From Myotis daubentonii (taxonomy: Eukaryota > Chordata > Mammalia > Chiroptera > Vespertilionidae), in contig NC_081842.1 in NCBI RefSeq assembly GCF_963259705.1, positions 64,430,787-64,494,786 of the forward strand: a stretch of 64,000 nucleotides of DNA, in the 5' to 3' direction. Within the stretch, counting starts at the first letter, position 1. Every line of letters starts with the position of its first letter. Under the pieces are notes generated by a model. It ran no database searches, was not told the DNA's origin, and saw only the letters and a list, made by a program, of their open reading frames with translations. The position numbers and the translations under genes are program-made. Positions 21,465 through 32,230 of the stretch are shown piece after piece.

Positions 21465-24400
21465 CACAGCAATCCTTACACTTTAGTGAGACACACCTAA
21501 AATCTAAATGACAAATACAATATGAGCATTTATATCTCCTTTGGGTGAGAAAAATAGTAAGACAATAGTAAGGAAGAAGATCCATTCAACTCATTAGGGA
21601 AGAGATTGAGTATTTATTACATTTTCAAATTATTCTTCTCTTGTATACTAGTACATCAGCCACATAGGGTATTGAAGTGTTTGCTCAATCCTCTCTTAGT
21701 TTATTTAGGAAAAAGATGTGAATGCAGATATACATACTCAGATGGAGACTAGCAACACATTCTAGCGGCAAAGAGACTGGACAAAATCAGAGCATTTTGG
21801 AGAGGAAATTTCTAAGATCAGTACATTCTGGGAATGTGCTCACAGTTGGCTAAGAATTTTCTGAAGGACCCAGTCTTCTGAAAGACTGGGTATAGGGCAC
21901 CATGCTAATTTCCTACATAGGAAATTGTTTCCTAACCAGGAAATGGTACAAACCACAGATCACTTCAAGCAAAGCAAAACTGGAGAGCAGGAGGTGGGGA
22001 GATGAAACTCAAAGCTCCCAGCAAGATTGAGCTAAAGTACAGATATGCCATGAATAAGAGGGAATCAGATGACAGCTTTCTAAATAGCAAGATGATATGC
22101 TAATAATTCAATGTAAGGGGAAGGTAATAAAAATGCAGAAGAGCACTGGCTTCATATACAGACACAGGCTATCACAGTAGTGGAAAGCTATAGCCTATAG
22201 CTCCTATTTATAAGGTAAGGTTGGACTCTATCAGGCAATCCCCTCTAACTCTGAGAGTCCAGGATCAGAAAGATACTGATAACTGGAAATGAAAGAAGAA
22301 ATCAACAACAGTGAAGATTAAAGAACTGTACGGCATATGAAGACAGATTCGAATAAAATAGCTCTAGTTTCACTCTGATAACTGGGAAGGAATATGCATG
22401 ATCACTATCTATAAGTGCTGTATCAGAAAATTGTAAACACTAAGGAAGAAAAGGATAATTTACAATATTGTGATAATAAGGTGTATGTGGCTAAGGGTAA
22501 TAGGATAGAATTACACTACACAAAACATAATTTGGAAGCTCTGGAAAATGCTTCAGAAAAGTTAATTGTGCACAAACTCTTTCGCATGCCCTGAATGTTC
22601 ATCAGCTGCATCCTCCCCAAGGTGATGCTCTATCTCTGCCTACACTTCTGCCCGCATCCACAAACACTCCACAAGAAGCACTTTACTGAAAGCTGAATCT
22701 CCCGCAGGAAATGCCGCCTTGGACTTCGGGCCTGGGGCCCAGGTTCTCCCTCCTCAAGGCACAGATGCACACTAATTGGCTCCCATTTCTCTAAGCCTCA
22801 CAAATGTTGATTTGGCTCAGGCCAGAGAAAATGAGAATCCAGGAGTTATGCTGCTGTAGCAATACAAATGTTCCGCTCTACCCACCCCCACGCTGGAGCC
22901 CCCCAGGTGTCTAAATGCGATTACTAATGACCTGGCAGATCATGCACTTCTCAGAACGGGTCCCATGACTTAAGCACTGAGAAATATTAGAAATTCTAAT
23001 TTTTAATCCCACTCATTTTTATATAGTTTATAACATATTAAAGTGATTTATATTAGTAAAGCAGTTCATGAATACTATTTGAATATAAGTATGCATATTT
23101 GAGATCATGTGCTTTAAATAATTTTTCAAAAATCTGTATAGTACTGGATAGGAGGGAGACTTCTAGAGGGTAAAGAGTCCTACCTCTAACTAGGGGGTCT
23201 CAGTAAATATCAAATGAAGTAAAGTCTGCTTTTTAAACCCTTCAGGAAGTTAAATATGCTATACAAATATAAATAAAAAAAGGTGTGTGTGTGGGGGGGT
23301 TTTGTTAAAAGGATTTGAAGGAAGGAAATTTTAGCATCTCTTTCTTTGGAGAAAAACCATCCATCACCCGAGCACTTCTTCCTAAATACAAAATGAGGAT
23401 TTGACCCTACTTGTGAAGCAAATACTTAAACCTGGAAATGTATCCTCTCAAGCAACAACCCATACCTGGGAAATTGCTGATGGAAACTAAGGAGAAAAAC
23501 TAGAGAAAAATGAAAGTATTTTGAACTGAAGTGAGAGGAGAGAGCAAGTAGCAATTATATTGGAGAGGCTGAGGCTAGTTGTTATGGTGGCAGGGAGCAA
23601 AGAAGTATGAGAATCAAACACTATTTTATACCTAAGGGTGTTTGTTGCCAACACAATTCTTCAGTCATTTACACACTCAAACAAAACAGATAAACTTATT
23701 ATTGCAAGTAAATTGACCACAACATTATAATAAACCAATGCCACCAGCACCAAACTACACATAATTATGTAGGGTTTTCTGAATTAAAAAATTGTTTCAT
23801 GCATAACGGTATCAGGGTATCAGATTGGCCTCTAGTTGTGAAAGATACAAAAGTAACCTATCAAAGTGGTATAAGCCTTAACACACATATAATTATGAGA
23901 AACAATGAACATAAGAAAAACCTTTTGTGACATTTTCCAATTTTAGATTATATTGTCGACTGTCAGGACTGAAAATAATCCAGTCTAAATTCTTTATTTT
24001 ATGTAAGCAAAATATAGCCATTGGATGCTATATAGTACCCATGGAGCAATATTAGAACATACAAACCATATTTTTATTTGAGTATTTTTAACTGCTATCT
24101 GTGGCCCAATGTGTCATGAATAAACTAAAATAAATGCTTTTGAGTAAACACAATTGATTGAGTCATATGCATTGTTAGTAAGATAGCATTGGCATTTTAA
24201 GATTGACATGTTATTGAATAGCTAAATGTATGTTGTGAAAATTTATCAGCTAAATGCATAGAAACTGAACAGTTTTGGAGAATTTTGAATTTCTGTTGTA
24301 CCAATTACTAAAAATGTTGACAGCATTAGTGCACCAATAAACTGATATGCTTTAGAAACAACTACAACAGCAACAACACCACAATCCTTGTGTAGGGTCA

Positions 24401-24573
24401 AGCCAAATTCAAACATCTGCAGAATCAATGAAATAAGGACAGAATGACTATAGTGTGGAGTTTTTTAAAAAGCAAAATTTTTATTGATGCAAAATATTAT
24501 TTTAATAGTTTTCAAGAGTGTTACATATAATCATATTTGCTAAGAAAGTACAAAGATGCATAAATGTCACTCT
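21465..24573. other. Noncoding DNA, mostly unassigned
   Basis: A perfect 10-bp inverted repeat with a 4-nt loop lies at about 21870-21893 (ACCCAGTCTT..AAGACTGGGT). A possible old MER5-like hAT trace (AAGGTTGGACTCTATCAGGC, 22210-22260) is present. No gene recognised. The GC-richer stretch 22590-22920 is not assignable by eye. Confidence 0.45.
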
Positions 24574-24577
24574 CTCT

Positions 24578-24988
24578 TGTTATGCCCAGAATTCAAGATC
24601 CCCAAGATACCACGCCAGGGAGCCAGTCCGATGCAAAAGCAGAAGGTCCTTTATTGAGTTAGCTAACCCGACCCGGGCCTCCAGTAGACGCAGCGACCGG
24701 AAAACCGAGTGATATCCATGAGAAAATCAGGGCTTTAATAGTGAGGGGAGGGAGCTAGCTGTGGGCCTTGCCGATTGGCCAGGCGCCAAGTCAGGTCTTG
24801 TTACACAGGATGTGGTCATCTCTATGGCGCGCACATCCCTTGCTTGTCATTGGCTAGTTCAAAGAAATCCCGGGCGTGGCCAGCAGGGGCCTGGGTTTCC
24901 GGGAAGAAGGCACTCTTCTGAGCACATGGCCTCTGCCCCAACATGGAGGATCCAGGGTAGGATGGAGGGCATAGCCCTCGCCCTTTCA
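24578..24988 (-). mobile_element. Solo LTR of a class I (gamma-type) endogenous retrovirus
   Basis: 411 bp with TG..CA ends (TGTTATGCCC..CCCTTTCA on the plus strand) and a perfect 4-bp flanking repeat CTCT (24574-24577 and 24989-24992), the size usual for gammaretroviral-type elements. The minus strand has the proper promoter order: an ATTAAA box, then a roughly 75-nt GC-rich R region, then AATAAAGG (reverse complement of CCTTTATTG at 24649) and a short U5 ending GGGCATAACA. No coding interior remains. Confidence 0.78.
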
Positions 24989-24992
24989 CTCT

Positions 24993-26410
24993 TTTCTATT
25001 GAGTAGACCTTTTGCATTATCATATACACAAAAATAGATCATTCCAGAAGGATATGCTCACCTGAAAATAGTAACTCTGTTTTACTGTTAGGCAATTGTG
25101 CTCACCATCAGGAAGCAGAGCTAAGATATAATATTTTTTTTATCATTTTCCTATTGGCCATTTTTGCTTCCTTAATACAAACTGTGGGCCTAGTTGTTAC
25201 TTAGAATATAAAAAAGAAATTTTAAAAAAAGATTTCCATCTCCTAATTATAGTACAATGTTTTCAAAATGTTTATTTTTTCAAAAATTCTGTTAAATTTT
25301 AATGAAAAAGAACAACTTGGAAAAAATGTGTTCCTGAACCTTTGTTTAGTACTTTCAAGATTAAGGTTCTCAAATATACTATTTTATCTTTTAATGGAAA
25401 GGATCCTTACTCATTTTTTTGAATGGAATGCAGTAAAGTTTCCATATTTAAGTAAGTTATTGTTAATTCTCAGAAAAAATACATTTTAAAACCTATTGAA
25501 AATTCAAAGGAAACTGATACAAATGGTAAGAAAGATGATAATGAGGGTTGGAAAACAATTTGGAGGAAGATAGATTTCATCCTTAGATTTACTCATTAAT
25601 TTTATAGAACGGCAACCCTGTTAAATTTAGTTCAGAAGGCCATAGGACTGCACATTCTTTATTCTTTTATGAGAATGAGATAAAGGACAGTAAAACAAGC
25701 TAGAATAAAATAATTAGTTAAAAGCAAGTGGGTGACAAGTTAGGGTCAATGAGCATCAGTTTTAATTCCTCCCATTTTACCTGATAATTGTCAGGTTATT
25801 AATTTTATAGTGCTAATTAATATTACTCATACTAAAGAAGGCACTGCAAAATTCTGAGCTATTAAGGAAAGTCAAAGTATGTTTCTATGTTTACTGAGAA
25901 AATAAAGAAATACTTTTAAAAGTTTTCAATAGAACAGCTAAAACAAGAAACAGATACAAATAATAATATTTACTATCCATTGATTTAGCTAATATTTATG
26001 GAGTACCAACTATGAATCAGAAACTCTAACTGATGAGGTTACAGTACTAAGGCTAAACATTTCTCTGGAGCTTAAATTCAAATAACCAGAGCATTTATAT
26101 TGTGACACTTAATTCTCAAGCAGATATGTAAGCTGATTCTATGTTCTCTTTTGTTGTTATTGTTGTTTATTTCATAATTGGCAGAAAATATTTAGAACAA
26201 ATCTATAACTTTATACAGGAAAGTACACTGACACTATGTTTCATAGAATTCAAATGTGTTCTATAAAATAGTCAGACAGTACTATTTTTGCTTACAAATT
26301 GAATCCTACATGATTACTCAAGAAATTATCCAAAGACTGTTGCAAAGCAGAAAAGACAGAAGAGAATGAAAGGAAAGGAAGTGTACTCAGAAAACAAAAG
26401 AAAATAGTGA
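24993..26410. other. Unassigned AT-rich DNA
   Basis: At about 25985-26090 an ancient-repeat-like string (AATATTTATGGAGTACCAAC) is visible. Otherwise no gene or repeat recognised. The 73-codon frame at 25268 has no recognisable domain. Confidence 0.45.
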
Positions 26411-26415
26411 GCATT

Positions 26416-26774
26416 TGTTAGGGACAGAATATTTTGTATTCCCCAAATTTATATGTTGTGATCCTAATGCTAGATGTGATGGTGCTAGGAGATGGGGCAT
26501 TTGGGAGGTAATTAGATATGAGGATGGAGCCCTCATGAATGGGATAGGTGCCCTTAATAAAAGAGACCTTGGAAGGCTCTCTCACCCCTTCTACAATGGA
26601 AGGACACAGCAAGAAGGTGGCAGTCTATAACCCAGCAAGCAGGCTCTCACTAGACAATGAATCTTCTGGGGCTTTGATCTTGCACTTCCCAGCTTGAGAA
26701 CTGTGTGAAATAAATGTTTGTTGTTTAAACCACCGGTATGTGGTATTTTTGTGGTAGCAGCCCATATTAAGACA
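26416..26774 (+). mobile_element. MaLR-type LTR (MST/MLT1-like)
   Basis: Classic MaLR blocks occur in order: TTTATATGTTGTGATCCTAATG, GGGGCATTTGGGAGGTAATTAG, GAGCCCTCATGAATGGGATAG, AAGGACACAGCAAGAAGG, CACTTCCCAGCTTGAGAACTG, and TGTGAAATAAATGTTTGTTG (polyadenylation region). Bounded by TG..CA. Possible 5-bp repeat GCATT on the left and ACATC/GCATC on the right. An ancient noncoding solo LTR. Confidence 0.88.
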
Positions 26775-26782
26775 ACATCTCT

Positions 26783-26860
26783 AGGGACTCTCTCCCCCTC
26801 CCCATGTGGGAGTCTGTGCTTGTTTCTCAATAAATTTCCATCTTTTACTATTAAAAAAAA
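26783..26860 (+). mobile_element. Short poly(A)-tailed retroinsertion, source unknown
   Basis: A 78-bp insert ending in AATAAA plus about 20 nt, then an A run (26853-26862). It is flanked by diverged direct repeats AAGACAACATCTCT (26769-26782) and AAGACAGCATCCCT (26861-26874). Shape and size suggest retrotransposition of the 3' end of an RNA, perhaps an LTR-terminated transcript, but the parent is not recognised. Confidence 0.5.
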
Positions 26861-27024
26861 AAGACAGCATCCCTGGTAGAGAAATAATGCTTTTCATATT
26901 GTGTGTTTGAGGCTTACCACTTACTCTTTCTTCTCCCGGTTTTCTAAGTGATGGAGGATATACCCGTAGCTTGGGTATACTCTGTTTGTAAATGTGTACC
27001 AATTTTATTAGTCTGTCAGCATTA

Positions 27025-27331
27025 TCTACACTAATAAAAGAGAAACATGCAAATTGGTGTCACTCTGCTACGCCCACCAGCCAATCAGATGAGTATGCAA
27101 AATAACCCAACAAAGATGGTGGTTAATATGGATATGCAGGCACGGAGCGAAGACTGAAGACAACGTAGAAGGAAGCCAAGCACTGCAGAAGGGAGCGAAG
27201 CTGCGGAGAAGCAAGTGGGGAGACGGAGGCAGGAGCGAAGCCCGCCTCTGTGGGTTTCATTCCCTTCTCTGCTTCGCTCCGGCTGCAAGAAGCCCTATTC
27301 TTGCAGGAATATTCCTGCAACAGGCCTCTAG
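27025..27331 (+). mobile_element. Short Helitron with a distinct 3' palindrome
   Basis: Starts TCTACACTAATAAAAGAG after an A and ends CAGGCCTCTAG before a T. The 5' end matches the Helitron at 32231. Upstream of the CTAG end sits a perfect 20-bp palindrome TTGCAGGAATATTCCTGCAA (27301-27320) in place of the GTGCAC-type hairpin of the other copies. The 307-bp interior is rich in GAGCGAAG motifs, including inverted copies (GCTTCGCTCC). No coding capacity. Confidence 0.87.
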
Positions 27332-29361
27332 TTTACTATAACTCCAATGCCGGGCTGTCTGCTTTCAGTGGTTAGAGCACAGGGCATGACTCTGAGGCTG
27401 AAGGGCCAACCTCTGACCTCCCTTCCTAAATTCTGTGCCTTGTTTGAGGAGCACATACTATGGAAACCACACCCTGGGCCTTGCCCACAAGTGCCCCTAA
27501 TGTGGGACTTGGAAGCAGATGGCCCAAAGAATGTTTTCCCAGATGTGAAGGACCAGGCAAGAAGTGTTGGCTGTGCCTGAGTACAGCTGTTGAAAAAAGA
27601 TAACATGGGGCTTGTTTCCTGCTGCTGAGGCCCAGTTACTTGTGCCACGCATAAAAAAAATGACTCAATCATGTCAGGGTCTGACCCACCATATTCATCC
27701 TTCCTCTCCTTCCTCTTCCCTTGGAGTGAAGAAAAAGAGGGGAAGGAATGGATGGAATTATTCTACTTTAAGAGAAAGGGAGGTGATGAGGCACAGAAGA
27801 AAGATGAAAAGGGTACAGATCATGGGAGAAGTGGATAAATTACATTGGAGATTCAGAGAGGATTTGATTTTTTGAGTAGGCTTTCTACTCTTTACTTTTG
27901 ACCTAGGTGTGTGGTATGTAATTATAGGTGAAGCCATATTATGTATTAATCATGCCATCATTGCACTGTCCTATTGCTCCCTCCAACCAATTCTTCAACT
28001 TTACTCAAGCTGCAAATCGCACTATCAAAAATTAAAGATGGAAAACACCTGTGAGGTCACAGCTTGTCCCTCTTCCTGAGCAGTGTGGGGGAAACCAGTC
28101 TTTTCCTCCCTATTTTGTGAAAGTGATTTTCTATCTTCCCACACTGGTATGCACAAAGGTCTGCCCAAATGCTCCTGCCTTGCTGCTTGGTTTTGCGGAG
28201 ACAGATTTTAAACGCATCAGGGGAAGCAGCTTTTGCTAAATGTTTTATAACGTGTCAGGAAGCCTTTATCGAACATTTAATCCAAAACCTGGCTTTGAAC
28301 CAGGGAGGCATACCATTCCGTAATTAATTTTTTTTTACCTTCTTTTGCTAATCACTGATAAAAAGCTTAATTCTATTAACAACTTGACTTGACAAATTGC
28401 ACTGCTCAACGGAAGCGTTTAGAAATTAATTATGCATTTTATTGCATTAGATGGGATAAACAGGCAAGCGCCAGCAAGAAAAAGGAAAGTCAGGAAAGAA
28501 GGAAAATGGTCACAATATAAACAACCCACTGGTGTCTAACTATTTTCATTATGACTCAATGTGTCACCTAAAAAAATAAATAAACACACATAAACCTCTC
28601 AAGCAGCACCTCCTGTTTCAGTATGGATTTGCCTCTAGGCTGTGTTAGAAATACAAATTTTTTTTTTATTTTTCTCATGGAAGCATACATTTCCCCCCCT
28701 AAAGCTCAAGCTGATTTAGATTCCTAGAGAGACTTCTTGTCTAATTGTCATGTAAACTCAATCCTTTTCCTTCTTATATCTTCCAGCTTCTAGTTTTAGG
28801 AATCTCAGAGCATGGCCTTCAGGGATTTAACTAAGTAGCAAATTGTAATAGTTGGTGTAATATTGTGCTACCAGAGTATTAAAAAAAGGGGGGGGGGGAG
28901 AAAAAAGATTAAATTGTCTTCTACTTCACTTCTCTAGTTAAAGTTAAATGCTCAAGTGGTCAGAAGACCATATGCAATTTTTATGGTTCTCTGTCTATAA
29001 ACATACATGTTTCAAAGTGACTGGCAAAAAGAGACTGCTGACTCATAATCAGGCCGTCCTAGCAGGTGGTCTTGTACACTGTGTCCGCTCTAACCAAAGA
29101 TCTTACCCTGTCGCAAACTCATCGATAAATTTACATGTCAGGCATCACACTTTCTCTCTCTAGTACTCTTGCACCTCTCTGGCCAAGCTTCATTTTCTTA
29201 ACTGATGTGCTGAAATATAATTACAATTTTAGATTTTCTTTGAAAATCTAGTGCTCTCAATTGTTCAGTTTTTTTTAATTGCAGTTCCATATTTGTCATA
29301 CAAGTACAGAAGCATGTTATTGAAATACACATTACCACCAGTGATGATGGGTGGATCAAGA
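27332..29361. other. Noncoding DNA without recognised repeats
   Basis: No gene, RNA or mobile element recognised. 28310-28480 stands out as AT-rich, repeat-free and dense in homeodomain-like TAATTA sites and is listed separately. G and A runs lie at about 28887-28910. Open frames of 77-114 codons around 27330-27880 show no known domain. Confidence 0.5.
28310..28480. promoter_or_regulatory. Candidate conserved noncoding element
   Basis: A repeat-free stretch with clustered homeodomain-type cores (CCGTAATTAATTT, AGAAATTAATTATGCATTTT, which also contains an octamer-like ATTATGCAT) and GCTAATCACTGATAA. This is an inference from composition and motif style. Conservation cannot be seen from one sequence. 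Confidence 0.25.
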
Positions 29362-29369
29362 AGTGGAGT

Positions 29370-29625
29370 GCCTTGCCCCTAGAGCATTGGCCCACAAATT
29401 GAAGGGTCCGCAATTTGATCCCCTGTTAAGGGCACATACAGTGGTTGCAGGCTCACTCTAGGGCCCTGGTCTGGTCTGGTCTGGTCACGGCACTGGTGGG
29501 AGGCAGCCAATTGATGTGTGTCTCTCACATCAATGTATCTCTTTCTGTCTCTCCTGCCTCCCTTCCACCCTTCTACTCTCTCTAAAAATCAATGGGAAAA
29601 TATCCTCAGATAAGGATTAACAACA
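29370..29625 (+). mobile_element. Old tRNA-derived SINE, 5' truncated
   Basis: The head is degraded (CCTAGAGCATTGGCCCACAAATTGAAGGGTCC, B box AATTTGATCCC). The body AGGGCACATACAGTGGTTGCAGGC, a short (CTGGT)n run at about 29465-29487, the segment AGGCAGCCAATTGATGTG, and the tail AATATCCTCAGATAAGGATTAA are shared with other old SINEs here. It is followed directly by a purine microsatellite. Confidence 0.8.
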
Positions 29626-29630
29626 AAAAA

Positions 29631-29809
29631 AGGAAGGAGAAGATGAAGAAGAAGAAGAGGAAGAGGAAGAGGAAGAGGAAGAGGAAGAGGAAGAAGAAGA
29701 AGAAGAAGAAGAAGAAGAAGAAGAAGAAGAAGAAGAAGAAGAAGAAGAAGAAGAAGAAGAAGGAGGAGGAGGAGGAGGAAAGGAGGAGGAGGAGGAGGAG
29801 GAGGAGGAG
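29631..29809. repeat. (GAA)n/(GAG)n purine tract
   Basis: About 180 bp of nearly pure purine on the plus strand, built from GAAGAG, GAA and GGA repeats, grown from the A-rich tail of the preceding SINE. It creates long lysine/arginine or leucine frames with no coding meaning. Confidence 0.97.
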
Positions 29810-32230
29810 CTGGACTATAAGAATCTAGACTAGAGCTATTTTGAAAAATGAAATGAAAATATAGAGAAAAATGTATTTTCACACAGAAGTACTGTAAGAA
29901 AAGACACATTAAGATCAAAGAAGAAAGGAGAAAGGTGCTTTCTCAATGTCCAGCCTCAATAACTGAAGAGAGAGCCCCCATCCAGTCTGAAGAAATTTGA
30001 GAGTATATGTCCTCTTAGAAATCTCTCTAGGGAAACAGAAAGGGGAAGTCTGTGAAATTGGAAAATAACCAGAGAAAAAAAGCGCATATCCTTGGCAAAA
30101 ATATGAGTTTTTATTGAGGGAGGTTTGTAGAAAGATATATTATAGGGAAATTTGGGGATTCTGGGAAATAGTGCCAACCATTAGTTTCTTCCAAAAAGAT
30201 TGAAAATAACAAGTCAAACCATAAGAAATTGTAGCCAAATGTTTATATACAGCCACAGGTTGGCTTTTTTTCTAGTCCTGGTGAAGTCAGTTTGAGTCCC
30301 AGAAAAATCAGGCTATGACATTACAGAAAGAAGGGGTTAATAGAGACACTCGTTTTGTTAATCCATGACAAGAAAAATGGAGGAAACCACTCTCACAGCT
30401 GCTTTACCATGACATATTGGGCTTCCTTCTCTTAACCTCTCTGTCTTTAGTAATCTGTTTTCTTCTCATTTTTGCTCTGGCCACATTATGTCATTGTCCT
30501 TTTCTGAAAAGCAAGTAGGCAGTGGTGAGGGAAATTCTATATTAATCTATTCGTTGCATGAATAAATATAAGAACTGTCAAATCCAGATTTTAGTTATGG
30601 ACAGACTATTGATTGTAGAATGGATACAGAAACTTTAACATCAACAGATAGTTTTTGTTTGTTTGTTTGTTTGTTTGTTTGTTTGTTTGTTTTTACCTCC
30701 TCTGTATTTGGATAGTACAGAGTTTGGGGATACTGAGAGATATACTATGGTCCCCATCTTTAGGGAATATTTCATGTATATTCAGGGTATATTAAAAGAG
30801 AAACTACTCTACAGGTTATCATAATAAATGTCCCCCATGAAAGATGTGCAGTCAGTATTACTTGACTTTAGAGAACGGAGGACCAGTGTGAAACTGTAGG
30901 GAAAGGAAGTGATGGAAAAGAAGCACATGGTATTTAGATTGGAAAGAATTAGATGGTCTGAAAAGGAATATGCACTTCATAAAATGTTGTGATGATTGGG
31001 GAATGAGAATGCTCTTACCAGGTTCCTTGAGAGAGAAGAGCTCTCACTTTGACCTTTACAGCATTGCCTCACACCACTCCACTCGGTTTTGCTGGCATTG
31101 CCCTCCACTCTTAAACTCAAACTTTGTTGGTTTTATTTATGTTTCTTCCTTGCTATTTTAAAACTTCTGAGTCTATTGAAGTGCAGCACCTGTCCATGTC
31201 CAATGTAAAAGAAGAAGTCAGAAGTGTTCATACTTGCAAAAGAAACCTACACAGGTCCTCCTTTAGACCAACTTCAGCTTTGTGAGTAAGCAAGAGAGAA
31301 TTATTAAGGTTTATTACACTTAAGGTTATGGAGGGCTCCTTTTCCCCCTCACCTCTGCAGTTTTATTTTGGATTACTATGAATAGTCATCTGCAAAGATA
31401 TGTAAAAGATAAAAAACAGATACTAGTAATAAAAGCATGTTACATATGCAATGTTCTAGAAAAAGTTGTTTCTCCAGGGAGTTGTGCTGATCTTTTAGAG
31501 TAGGCCACAACAGAAACTCTTTGGGGATTGAATGTCACTAATAGAAAATACCACTTTCCATTTTCTGTGCTTACATGAATGACATCTTATTACTGCAAAT
31601 CATGTTTATATGGCTCGTCCGTATGTGCAGATGGTGAAGGGTGTTTTATTTACGTATTTATTTAATTTACAAAATGCATCCATTTCTTAGACCTCTTTGC
31701 AATAGTAATACTTTATCAAGAACATTCCTAGCTCTCTCTGGAGGGAGAAAGAGGAAGGAAATGGTGAGGCCATGTGCTGTGCTCTGTAGCTCTGATAATC
31801 CTTTAAATCTACAACAACTCTGGAACTGCTGGTAGAGCTCAAGATAATAGTGGTCAAAAACTCTAGAGAGGGATAGACTTATTCAGTATTTAGGTGTTGT
31901 TGTTTTTTTTTTTAATATGGTCAGGACATTGTAGACCAAATAGGCCTTTCTCTTTGTTGACCAGGACTTGTGTCTCCAGTTCACTCAAGGCATCCCTTAA
32001 TTCTTAATGCTGGGTGTCATGCACTTGGTCTTCCTGGAGGCTGTTATAAAGCAGCAAAAAATCCCTAAGGCTAACTTTATGGTAACATTTGTGAGGACAG
32101 CTGAAATCATGCTAATTACAGACATGGTAGTGTTGAATGCCCTTTAAGGAGACATTTATTACAGTAAAAATTTCCTTGAATTTTTCACATTCATAATGCT
32201 AAAATATTTTCTTCTTAGAGGAAATTTCCA
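29810..32230. other. Unassigned noncoding DNA
   Basis: Contains a (GTTT)n microsatellite (listed). No gene or dispersed repeat recognised elsewhere. Confidence 0.5.
30653..30693. repeat. (GTTT)n microsatellite
   Basis: About ten GTTT units in a row. Confidence 0.95.

Noticed and set aside
29589..29918. Poly-Leu / poly-Lys open frames
   Set aside because: Produced by the (GAA)n/(GAG)n tract in a SINE tail.
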